Shown here one piece after another: positions 8,252 through 15,826 of a stretch of DNA of 36,420 bases. The translations under genes and the position numbers were made by a program. The DNA lies in the NCBI GenBank assembly GCA_022792415.1, contig JAAWAY010000151.1:1-36420 (forward strand), given 5' to 3'. The first letter of the stretch is position 1. Each line of letters opens with the position of its first letter. The DNA is from Eggerthellaceae bacterium. GTDB lineage: Bacteria; Actinomycetota; Coriobacteriia; Coriobacteriales; Eggerthellaceae. The notes beneath the pieces are model-generated. The model was not told where the DNA came from. It saw only the letters and a program-made list of their open reading frames with translations, and did no database searches.

Positions 8252-8875
8252 ATGGGTTTCTACGTGCAGGACGACTTCTGGCTAGCCATCGAGGACGCCC
8301 CGAAGAGCGCCCAAGACGCCCTGTTCGGCGCGCTCGTCCGTCTCTACTTCACGGATACTGACGAGCCGCCGAAGGGAGCGGCGAAGGGCGTGTACATAGC
8401 CCTGCGCGACCGCGTCCGCAAGGCGAGGGGCAAGTCTCACCCAGGTGTGGCGGGCCGTAAGTCCGGGTCTGATTCGGGCGATAGCGGGAATCAAAACGTA
8501 AATCAAAACGCAAATCAAGTCGAAATCAAAACCGAATCAAACACTGAATCAGACGGCGAATCAAAACCGAATCAAACGGAAATCAAACCTAAAAAGAGGG
8601 AGAGGGAGAGGGAGGAAGAGACTGAGGAAGGTCAAGACCGTGGAAGGGCGCGCTTCCGCGCCCCCACCCCCGAGGAGGTGGCGGCCTACGCCGCCGAGAG
8701 GGGGATCGCAGTCGACGCCGGGCGGTTCTGCGACTTTTACGCCTCGAAGGGCTGGAAGGTCGGCAGATCGCCCATGACGGACTGGCAGGCGGCGGCGCGT
8801 AACTGGGCGCGGCGCGACGAGGAGCGGAAGGAGGGAGGCCATGTCGACCTCGGCGAGTTCGCGGGCTGCTTCTAG
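8252..8875 (+). CDS. Replisome organizer/initiator-like protein
   Basis: N-terminal GFYVQDDFWLAIEDAPKSAQDALFGALVRLYF, low-complexity linker, C-terminal FRAPTPEEVAAYAAERGIAVDAGRFCDFYASKGWKVGRSPMTDWQAAARNW; precedes DnaC-like loader. Confidence 0.75.
   Translation: MGFYVQDDFWLAIEDAPKSAQDALFGALVRLYFTDTDEPPKGAAKGVYIALRDRVRKARGKSHPGVAGRKSGSDSGDSGNQNVNQNANQVEIKTESNTESDGESKPNQTEIKPKKREREREEETEEGQDRGRARFRAPTPEEVAAYAAERGIAVDAGRFCDFYASKGWKVGRSPMTDWQAAARNWARRDEERKEGGHVDLGEFAGCF
8489..8589 (+). repeat. Nine AATC-initiated repeats (consensus AATCAAAACCG), candidate replication iterons
   Basis: AATC starts at 8489, 8501, 8513, 8524, 8535, 8547, 8559, 8570, 8581 (spacing 12,12,11,11,12,12,11,11). Confidence 0.8.
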
Positions 8876-9530
8876 GCCCGTGCCCATCGGGGAGCTGATG
8901 CGGATGAGGCCCCCGAGGCTCATCACCGACGAGGAGGCGGCCGAGATCGAGCGGCGCGAGGCCGAGTCCGACCTACGCACGAGGATCGCCCGGACGGGCA
9001 TACCGCATCGCTACCGGATGGCGACGCTTGCGACATGTCGTCCCGAGGCTGTGGAGTACGCCCGAGCGGTTGTCGAAGGAGAGGGTGTGAACCTCATCCT
9101 TACCGGCCAGGCCGGGTCGGGCAAGACGTACACGGCCTGCGCGGTCGCCCGGGGAATCCTCGGGAGGCGCCGGATGTCTGCCCGGTTCGCCACGATGACC
9201 GACATCCTGTCGGACGTCAAGCGGGCCTACGGCAGCGCGGAGCGCGAGGATCAGGTCATCGACCACTACGCCAACGCCGGGCTGCTCGTCATCGACGACC
9301 TGGGCAAGGAGCGGGCGAGCCAGTGGAGCCTGCCGCTGATCTGGCAGATCGTCAACCGCCGCTATAACGCCGTGAGGCCGACGATCTATACGACGCAGTA
9401 CGGCGACCAGGCCCTGGCGGCGAGGTTCGCCGAGGGGGGCGGGGACGGCGAGTACGCCCAGGCCCTGATGCGGCGCATCACCGACGACCGTCGAGCCGTG
9501 ACGCTGAGGCTGGCGAGGACGTATGCCTAG
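8841..9530 (+). CDS. DnaC/IstB-like helicase loader ATPase
   Basis: Walker A LTGQAGSGKTYTA, Walker B LLVIDDLGKE; overlaps previous ORF. Confidence 0.9.
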   Translation: MSTSASSRAASRPVPIGELMRMRPPRLITDEEAAEIERREAESDLRTRIARTGIPHRYRMATLATCRPEAVEYARAVVEGEGVNLILTGQAGSGKTYTACAVARGILGRRRMSARFATMTDILSDVKRAYGSAEREDQVIDHYANAGLLVIDDLGKERASQWSLPLIWQIVNRRYNAVRPTIYTTQYGDQALAARFAEGGGDGEYAQALMRRITDDRRAVTLRLARTYA

Positions 9531-9870
9531 CGGGGCGGATCTTCAGGCGGCCCTCATGCAGGCCATGGGGGAGGCGCACGAGGCGCTTGACCGCATGGCT
9601 GCCCTGGGCGCCGCCAAGGCAGAGGCCGAGCGTCAGTACCGCATCGCCAAGCGCGTCCGGATCGTCTGGGAGCGCGGCAACGGAACGCCGGTGACGATCA
9701 TCGGTGACGTGGTGTGCGGCTATGACGACATCGCGCAGCTCAGGTTCGCCCGGGACTGCGCGGAGGCGGAGTACGACGCCAACCGCGAGGCGCTTCTGCT
9801 GGCCAAGAAGCAGATCGACACGATCCGCGAGGTAATAGCCAGGGAGTGGAGCGCGGCCCATGGGCAGTGA
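9523..9870 (+). CDS. Hypothetical phage protein
   Basis: ATG overlapping upstream stop. Confidence 0.6.
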   Translation: MPSGADLQAALMQAMGEAHEALDRMAALGAAKAEAERQYRIAKRVRIVWERGNGTPVTIIGDVVCGYDDIAQLRFARDCAEAEYDANREALLLAKKQIDTIREVIAREWSAAHGQ

Positions 9871-10111
9871 CCACGGCACGGTGGCTCGCTACGTGGCGGG
9901 GTGCAGGTGCAGCCGCTGCGCCGAGGCCGCCAGGGAGTACCGCAGGGGCCTGCCGGGGAAGCGCGAGTACTGGGAGGCCCGCAGCAGGGCAGACCGGAGC
10001 GCGCGGCTCAGGGACGCGCTGTTCGCCGCCGAGCTGCACGACCACGCCTGGGTTTACATCCCGGGGGAGGGCATGCGGAGGATAGACCTGCCGCCGATGG
10101 AGGAGCGATGA
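9860..10111 (+). CDS. Hypothetical protein, Cys/Arg-rich N-terminus
   Basis: MGSDHGTVARYVAGCRCSRCAEAAREYRRG; coupled. Confidence 0.6.
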   Translation: MGSDHGTVARYVAGCRCSRCAEAAREYRRGLPGKREYWEARSRADRSARLRDALFAAELHDHAWVYIPGEGMRRIDLPPMEER

Positions 10112-10410
10112 ACGAGTACCAGCGCGAGCTGATGGGAAGGCCCGCGATAGAGGCCCCCTGGTGCCCATTCTGCGGTCGCCCGTGGTCGAGCAGGCACCAC
10201 ATAGTGCCACGCTCGCAGGGCGGGGCCAAGGGGCCGACCGTGACCGTGTGCGGGATGGGCAACGAGAGCGGCTGTCACGGCCTTCTCCACCACCACCGGC
10301 TGCACCTACGGTGGAAAGGCGGCTGGGAGTGGCTGATGACTGATCGGGCGGTGAAGTACGAGGCCGCCCTTGCGATGGAAGGATGGCAGAGGCTGTGGGA
10401 TGGGTCATAG
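10108..10410 (+). CDS. HNH-like nuclease
   Basis: CPFCGRPWSSRHHIVPRSQGGAKGPTVTVCGMGNESGCHGLLHHHRLHL. Confidence 0.75.
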   Translation: MNEYQRELMGRPAIEAPWCPFCGRPWSSRHHIVPRSQGGAKGPTVTVCGMGNESGCHGLLHHHRLHLRWKGGWEWLMTDRAVKYEAALAMEGWQRLWDGS

Positions 10411-10643
10411 AGCCCTGGTACGCGCCCGCTGACGTGGCCGATGCACATGAGCAGTACCGGCGGGCCTGCGAGGCGGGCACGTGCGGAACGTGCAAGCGCG
10501 CGGCGTGGAACGGCGATGTCGGCGTGTGTCGATGGATGCTCAGCGCCGATGACATAGAGGATTGCTGGGTAAGCCCCGAGCTGAGGGCGCGGGACATGGA
10601 ATGCGATTACGAGCCGAGGTACGGCTACGTTGGAAGGGAATGA
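10383..10643 (+). CDS. Hypothetical Cys-rich protein
   Basis: CEAGTCGTCKRAAWNGDVGVCRWMLSADDIEDCW. Confidence 0.6.
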   Translation: MAEAVGWVIEPWYAPADVADAHEQYRRACEAGTCGTCKRAAWNGDVGVCRWMLSADDIEDCWVSPELRARDMECDYEPRYGYVGRE

Positions 10644-11392
10644 TGATGGACAACGAGAAGACGCTCGCGGAGCGCATCCGCGAGATTACAGACCACTATG
10701 CGTGCGCTCCAACGGCGATAGCGTCGGCTGTCACCGGCAAGAACATCAACGCTTGGTGCGTGAGCAGCAGAAAATGCGAAGGTTGCAAGGTCAACTTCTA
10801 CAACCTCCTCGCCGACGCCATCGAGCGCGAGGTCGACGCGGTGGTGGAGGCGCAGGGCCGCGGCCTCGAATGCAGCGCCCACCACGTCATGAGGACGTGG
10901 GCGGATCGCAAGGGCGTCCCGTGGGGCAAGGGTGAGAGCATCACCGAGTGGCTGTCCCGCAACTTCCTGCCACGGCCGCGATTCGAGGACGGAACCCCCG
11001 TGAAACTCGGCGACATGGCCGCGGGCAAGATTGGGTCATTCGAGATAAACGGAATAGAGTGGGCCGGGAGCAAAGAGGACTACGCCATCTGGAAGCTGTG
11101 GGATGGCGAGGACATCGAGCACGCGGCGATGCAGGGAGGCCCCAGAACGCGCGTCAAGCGCATCCCTGACCCCGAGCCTGACACGCAGGAGCGCATCGAC
11201 GAGGACGCGATGAAGTCGACGTCGGGATACTGGGGTTGCTGCAAAGAACCATGCAGCAGATGCCCCGCGCTCATCGACGGGAACAAGCCATCGAAACACT
11301 ATGGCGTGCAAGGCTGCTACGAGGCCCGCAGCCTTGACCTCCTGCGCCGCCAGCGCGAGCTGGACGCCAAGACGATGGGGGGCGCGGCATGA
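10640..11392 (+). CDS. Hypothetical accessory protein with EDGTPVKLGD module
   Basis: Shares PRFEDGTPVKLGD...RVKR with the 12680-13387 product; ATGA overlap. Confidence 0.65.
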   Translation: MMMDNEKTLAERIREITDHYACAPTAIASAVTGKNINAWCVSSRKCEGCKVNFYNLLADAIEREVDAVVEAQGRGLECSAHHVMRTWADRKGVPWGKGESITEWLSRNFLPRPRFEDGTPVKLGDMAAGKIGSFEINGIEWAGSKEDYAIWKLWDGEDIEHAAMQGGPRTRVKRIPDPEPDTQERIDEDAMKSTSGYWGCCKEPCSRCPALIDGNKPSKHYGVQGCYEARSLDLLRRQRELDAKTMGGAA

Positions 11393-11709
11393 GCGGAGGT
11401 CGCTTCAACTACCAGGAGATCACCACAGCTGATGAGTTCGACGGCGTGTGGCGCGACGAGGAGATCAACGAGCTGTTCTCCGACCTGTTCGTGCGAGGGT
11501 TCGGCCACCAAGACCAGGGGCTGGTCAAGTCCCTCGACCTATACCTGTCCAACGACATCGGCGAGGAGGCCTACCGCGAGCAGGTGGCGGCCTTCAAGCG
11601 TAAGTGGTTCGGGCGCACTCCCGAGCAGCGCGTGGAGTTCTACCAGGGGAAGCTGCAGAAACGCTGTGCCGAGCTGAAGGCCGAGCTGGCGGCGGGAGCC
11701 ACGTCATGA
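11389..11709 (+). CDS. Hypothetical phage protein
   Basis: MSGGRFNYQEITTADEFDGVWRDEEINELFSDLF...; ATGA overlap. Confidence 0.65.
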   Translation: MSGGRFNYQEITTADEFDGVWRDEEINELFSDLFVRGFGHQDQGLVKSLDLYLSNDIGEEAYREQVAAFKRKWFGRTPEQRVEFYQGKLQKRCAELKAELAAGATS

Positions 11710-11777
11710 GGGCCGGGGCGATCCTGCTCCTCCTCCTGGCCGCCTACGTCGCCAGCGAGGGGGTGAGGTGCCGATGA
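11706..11777 (+). CDS. Very small single-TM peptide, 23 aa (MRAGAILLLLLAAYVASEGVRCR)
   Basis: ATGA overlaps at both ends with neighbouring genes; below ORF-track cutoff. Confidence 0.5.
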   Translation: MRAGAILLLLLAAYVASEGVRCR

Positions 11778-12124
11778 GGCTCTACGTCATAGGCCGGGTG
11801 TCCGGCATCGAGCATGACAACCTGCCGGCCTTCGAGGAGGCACGGGCCGCGCTCAACGAGGTCGGCCACAAGGCGGACATACCGCACGACTTCGTGCCGC
11901 CACTCGCAGACCACGAGCGGGCCATGTTCCTGAGCATCCGACGCCTCACCCTCGGCGAGGCGGACGGCAACCACCCGGAGCTGCCGCTCATGGCCAACAT
12001 TCGCCCCTACTACCAGGGCGTGGCCATGCTGGACGACTGGGAGCAGTCGGAGGGCGCCCGCGTCGAGAAGATGGTCGCCGAGGCGAGCGGCATCGAGTGC
12101 AGGCCGTGGCGGGGGTGGCTGTGA
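11774..12124 (+). CDS. DUF4406-like (deoxyribosyltransferase-fold) protein
   Basis: MRLYVIGRVSGIEHDNLPAFEEARAALNEVGHKADIPHDF. Confidence 0.7.
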   Translation: MRLYVIGRVSGIEHDNLPAFEEARAALNEVGHKADIPHDFVPPLADHERAMFLSIRRLTLGEADGNHPELPLMANIRPYYQGVAMLDDWEQSEGARVEKMVAEASGIECRPWRGWL

Positions 12125-12375
12125 TGACCGAGGCCATGGCGTCCTACGACGGGCGGGGTCTCGTGATAGGCCGGCGCGTTACGCGCTGCGCCGACTGCGG
12201 CAACGCGAGCCCCGTAGACCCCGCAGACCTCCCGTGGCTGCCGGGGGACGCCGCAGATCAGACCACGGGCTACTACGGCTGCGCGCACTTCGCGCGGCAT
12301 GACGACAGCGGCTCCGAGGCGTGGCTCGTCGAGGCCGACGGGTTCTGCGCCTGGGGGTTCGAGAGAGGAGATTAA
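12124..12375 (+). CDS. Zinc-ribbon-like small protein
   Basis: VTRCADCGNASPVDP...GCAHFA. Confidence 0.6.
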   Translation: MTEAMASYDGRGLVIGRRVTRCADCGNASPVDPADLPWLPGDAADQTTGYYGCAHFARHDDSGSEAWLVEADGFCAWGFERGD

Positions 12376-12687
12376 ATGAGCGACTTCTACAGGTTCCCGG
12401 CGATGAACGACCTGGGAACGTACGGCTCCGACGAGCAGCTGGCCTACATCCAGGGTGAGATTACCGAGGCGATCTTCGCATGGTCGACGTGGTATACGGC
12501 TAAGTGCGACCCGCTGGTCGACGTCGATACTCGCTCCGACTTGCGAACAGAATACGGCATGGAGCTGATGGACGTCATCCACTCCTGCGAGACGGCACTG
12601 CGCATGGAGTTCGACGAGGACGAGGCAGGGGCCATGCGCTACCTCGTCATAGACAAGAACTGGAAGAGGGGGTACTACGGTGAGTAA
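12376..12687 (+). CDS. Hypothetical phage protein
   Basis: MSDFYRFPAMNDLGTYGSDEQLAYIQGEITEAIFAW; agaggagatta SD. Confidence 0.6.
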   Translation: MSDFYRFPAMNDLGTYGSDEQLAYIQGEITEAIFAWSTWYTAKCDPLVDVDTRSDLRTEYGMELMDVIHSCETALRMEFDEDEAGAMRYLVIDKNWKRGYYGE

Positions 12688-13387
12688 GCTGATACACGAG
12701 CGCCTGCGGGATTGGGCGGACATCGACGCAGACGGCTCGGCGGAGCGCGCCGTGCGTAAGCTGTGCGAAGTCCTCGGACTTGATCATGATCCGTGGAGTT
12801 GGTATGCCGGACTGCGCACCTGCGCCCGAGTCATAGCCAGCGAGGTTGAGCAGAACTACGCTCCGCTCCCACGCTACGAGGACGGAGGGCCGGTGCAGAT
12901 CGGCCAGGTCATCGGCGGCGATGAGATAGCCTCCATCGAGTTCCGGCACCAGGGAAACTGGTCGGTCAAAGACCATATCGGGGAAGACATCCAGTCTGGA
13001 AATGTCTATGACCGCGTGAAGCGCCCGGCTCCCAAGCCCCTGGGCGCAGACGGCGCGCCCATCGAGGTGGGTGACACGGTGTACGTTGTGCCGGGCGACC
13101 ATTGCGACGAATATCCCCTTCATGGGTTCTTGTCGGGAACCAAGGCCGTCGTTCATGTTTGCGATGACAGCAGACACAGAGACTATGGGCGCATTTGCAT
13201 CAAAAACGATACGGGCACTACCGGCTATCCGAAGCCCGATCAGGTTACACACCGCGAGCCGGACAGCCTGGACAAGCTTCTCGCCGACACCTCGGCCCGC
13301 GCCGCCGCTATGAGCGGCATGACCGAGGACGAGGTGCGCGTATGGGCCGACCGCCTGGCCGCGCTGATCGAGGAGGCGAAGCGATGA
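12680..13387 (+). CDS. Hypothetical accessory protein with duplicated (E/A)DGxPxxxGD module
   Basis: PRYEDGGPVQIGQ and GADGAPIEVGDTVYVV; GTG start. Confidence 0.65.
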   Translation: MSKLIHERLRDWADIDADGSAERAVRKLCEVLGLDHDPWSWYAGLRTCARVIASEVEQNYAPLPRYEDGGPVQIGQVIGGDEIASIEFRHQGNWSVKDHIGEDIQSGNVYDRVKRPAPKPLGADGAPIEVGDTVYVVPGDHCDEYPLHGFLSGTKAVVHVCDDSRHRDYGRICIKNDTGTTGYPKPDQVTHREPDSLDKLLADTSARAAAMSGMTEDEVRVWADRLAALIEEAKR

Positions 13388-13617
13388 GGAGCGAGAAGGC
13401 GCTGATGATGAACATGACGGCCCTGGTGTCTAACAGCGAGGGGGACATGGTCTGCATGAACTGCAAGCACACGTTCAGCGTCGTCCACTGCGACCCGAAC
13501 CCGTTCCCCATGTCCGACACCCGATACTGCCCGAACTGCGGGGCGCTCGTCAGTGACTTCATCAGGCTGCCCGAGGGCAAGACGTTGAGCGACTTGGTCA
13601 GGGAGGATGAGCGATGA
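13384..13617 (+). CDS. Zinc-ribbon protein
   Basis: CMNCKHTFSVVHC...RYCPNCGALV. Confidence 0.65.
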   Translation: MRSEKALMMNMTALVSNSEGDMVCMNCKHTFSVVHCDPNPFPMSDTRYCPNCGALVSDFIRLPEGKTLSDLVREDER

Positions 13618-14183
13618 GGTACCGCAAGAAGCCCGTAGAGGTCGAGGCGTGGCTGATTGGCAGCGAGGAGAAGATGCCGGGATGGCTGCTCGACGCCATG
13701 AGTAGCCGTATCGCCATGGAGCGCGTCGACGGTTCGGGATGGCTAATTAAGACGCTTGAGGGTGACCATTTCGGAAACGTGGGGGACTACATCATCCGAG
13801 GGGTCAAAGGCGAGCTGTACCCGTGCAAGCCCGACATCTTCGAGGAGACGTACCTTCCAGTCGATGACAGCCTCGGTGAGGAAGGCGGGGCTACGAGCGT
13901 TGAGCTGCTGCCCTGCCCGTTCTGCGGGGGCGAGGCTGTTCCTCCGAACGATCGAGATCACCACGTCTCATGCTCTAAATGTTACGCCAGAGGCTCGAAC
14001 TGGGCAGAGTACGATTCGGCCGTGGCCGCATGGAACGCCCGCGCCGAGCGCACCTGCGAATGGCGCGAGGACGTCGACGGCGGCCTGTATTGCTATGACA
14101 CTGAGTGCGGCCGGGAGTACCGATGGTCTGCGCTGCCGCTGCTGAACTACTGCCCGGGCTGCGGCGCGAAGGTGGTGAGGTGA
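13614..14183 (+). CDS. Three-part fusion: small phage domain + Lar-like zinc module + second zinc ribbon
   Basis: MRYRKKPVEVEAWLI...GDYIIRGVKGELYPCKPDIFEETY; ELLPCPFCGGEAV...AVAAWNARAE; CEWREDVDG...YCPGCGAKVV. Confidence 0.75.
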   Translation: MRYRKKPVEVEAWLIGSEEKMPGWLLDAMSSRIAMERVDGSGWLIKTLEGDHFGNVGDYIIRGVKGELYPCKPDIFEETYLPVDDSLGEEGGATSVELLPCPFCGGEAVPPNDRDHHVSCSKCYARGSNWAEYDSAVAAWNARAERTCEWREDVDGGLYCYDTECGREYRWSALPLLNYCPGCGAKVVR

Positions 14184-14503
14184 TGGGTATGGACAGGACG
14201 TGCGGGTCGTGCATCAGCTACTACGGCGGCGAGTGCGAGTGGTACGAGCTGGTTGACGGCCAGGAGGTTCACCGCGTCGTCTCGCCCGGCACGCCTGCCT
14301 GCGAGGACTGGGAGGAGGCCCCGGACATCACCGAGCGCCAAGGCCGCATAGACGACCTGCGCGGATGGGCCTCCTCGTCCATGGAGTGCTGCGACGAGCC
14401 GGAGTACGCGCTGTTCTCCACGATAGTCGACGCGATCGAGGCATACAGGCGCGAGAAGGGCTACGCGGCATCGAGTGGCGATAGGGCTACCGATGAGGGC
14501 TGA
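14183..14503 (+). CDS. Hypothetical Cys-containing protein
   Basis: MGMDRTCGSCISYYGGECEWYELVDGQEVHRVVSPGTPACEDWEE. Confidence 0.65.
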   Translation: MGMDRTCGSCISYYGGECEWYELVDGQEVHRVVSPGTPACEDWEEAPDITERQGRIDDLRGWASSSMECCDEPEYALFSTIVDAIEAYRREKGYAASSGDRATDEG

Positions 14504-14663
14504 CCTGGCGCCCTGCAGGTGCGGAGGTAAGCCCGTCCGAAGCAGCACCAAGACGCGCAAGGGCATGCGCTGGCGCACGGGCTGCCCCTCATGCGGAAGG
14601 AGGACTAGGTTGTACCGTCCGTATGGAGGGGACATCAGGGAGTGGAACGATATGAACGCGTAA
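14493..14663 (+). CDS. Lar-like zinc-ribbon protein, 56 aa
   Basis: MRADLAPCRCGGKPVRSSTKTRKGMRWRTGCPSCGRRTRLYRPYGGDIREWNDMNA. Confidence 0.6.
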   Translation: MRADLAPCRCGGKPVRSSTKTRKGMRWRTGCPSCGRRTRLYRPYGGDIREWNDMNA

Positions 14664-14694
14664 GGTGCCCAAGGCATTAGAGAATAGATGAAGC

Positions 14695-14726
14695 GGGCCG
14701 GGGATTTCTCCCTGGCCCTTGGTTTT
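14695..14726 (+). terminator. Putative intrinsic terminator ending the early/accessory operon
   Basis: GGGCCGGGGAtttCTCCCTGGCCC hairpin followed by TTGGTTTT. Confidence 0.5.
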
Positions 14727-14780
14727 GATACGGGGCAGTCTTAATTCGCGATTAGGTGTTGTGGTGGGGAATATGATTGA

Positions 14781-15419
14781 TTACCTGCTTGCGTAAATTT
14801 CGTAGGCCTCTAGCTGTTCCTTCATCTTTCTTTCCCCATAGCGAACAAGGTCTAAGACCTCCTTTCCCGGCAGGTTGAAATGGTACGACTTTAGGAAATT
14901 GATGATGCTCCGCTCAACGTCTCCCGGGTCTGTTATCTCGTAAGACTCCATCACTGCGTTTTCGGGGAATTCCTCGTCAAAGGCACCGTATCTGACCGTC
15001 ATATACAGGTGGTCTTCGTCGCATTTTCCGTTAGGGAATACGTCAAAGTCGTAGGAGTTTATTCCCGACAAAACATGATCGTAGTATTCCTCCAATTCAC
15101 GGTCTTCCTTTCCGTTTTCCTTGATCCGGCTCAATGCGCCGCTACGAGAAAGGGCGCGCATGATGTCGGAAGAGGCCTCAGGCTCCGTCCATGCCTCGGG
15201 AATACAAGAATCGATAATAGCGCCAGAATGGGCATCTCCGAACAGGAGGAGATTAACGGCGGCGATGAAGGAATAACCCGGCTCTTGCTCGCCGCGCTCT
15301 ATTCGGTACAGCGTCGCAACTGGGACTTTGAGTCCGAGCGCGCTCAGGTCGGCCACGAACTCATCTCCCTTGCGGTAGCCGGCCTCTGTTCTCTGGTATC
15401 TGAGAAGCGCCCCATACAT
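14781..15419 (-). CDS. HTH (XRE-like) regulator with unknown C-terminal domain
   Basis: MYGALLRYQRTEAGYRKGDEFVADLSALGLKVPVATLYRIERGEQEPGYSFIAAVNLLLFG; sole minus-strand gene in the central region. Confidence 0.7.
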   Translation of the reverse strand: MYGALLRYQRTEAGYRKGDEFVADLSALGLKVPVATLYRIERGEQEPGYSFIAAVNLLLFGDAHSGAIIDSCIPEAWTEPEASSDIMRALSRSGALSRIKENGKEDRELEEYYDHVLSGINSYDFDVFPNGKCDEDHLYMTVRYGAFDEEFPENAVMESYEITDPGDVERSIINFLKSYHFNLPGKEVLDLVRYGERKMKEQLEAYEIYASR

Positions 15420-15463
15420 GCTTCGGTTGAACAAGGTGATTACACTCCTCGCACTGGCTTGCA

Positions 15464-15549
15464 GTATGGCGAATAGCATACGTTACTTTACAACAATTAC
15501 AAAATATGGAAGTATGTCGATAATACGGAAGGAGGTGATCGTATGACGA
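15464..15549. promoter_or_regulatory. Three GTATGNCGA motifs in divergent intergenic region (candidate operators)
   Basis: GTATGGCGA 15464-15472, GTATGTCGA 15512-15520, GTATGACGA 15541-15549; first two also carry GTAT...ATAC dyads. Confidence 0.5.
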
Positions 15550-15752
15550 CGGCAGAAGATCGGGTTTTCCCAGACGGGCTGCCCGAGGCAATGAGCTTTG
15601 CTGCCTTCTCGAAGCTGCTCGGTGTCTCGCGGCCGCAGGGAGCCAAGATTGCAAGAAGTCGGCCAGATATGCTCATATGGTATCCAACCGAGAAGACCCC
15701 ACGGGTTAGAACAGATCTGTATCTCGAGATCGTTGGAAAGCAGAAGAGGTAG
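15543..15752 (+). CDS. Small HTH protein
   Basis: MSFAAFSKLLGVSRPQGAKIARSRPDMLIWYPTEKTPRVRTDLYLEIVGKQ; gaaggaggtg SD. Confidence 0.7.
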   Translation: MTTAEDRVFPDGLPEAMSFAAFSKLLGVSRPQGAKIARSRPDMLIWYPTEKTPRVRTDLYLEIVGKQKR

Positions 15753-15787
15753 GGCATCCCCGCGCCTGAAGAACAAGGGGATGCCCT
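15751..15787. promoter_or_regulatory. Perfect 11-bp inverted repeat/RNA hairpin between HTH gene and antirepressor
   Basis: AGGGCATCCCC 15751-15761 / GGGGATGCCCT 15777-15787, 15-nt loop, no following T-run. Confidence 0.7.
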
Positions 15788-15826
15788 GAAACAATCCCGG
15801 ACGATGCCGGAGAAAGCGAGCTGATT

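Noticed and set aside
8240-8600. CRISPR-like array
   Set aside because: Repeats are too short and spaced by 7-8 nt inside a coding gene; iteron-like instead.
9740-10597. 285-aa minus-strand ORF
   Set aside because: Opposite several coupled plus-strand genes; biased composition and no recognizable motif.
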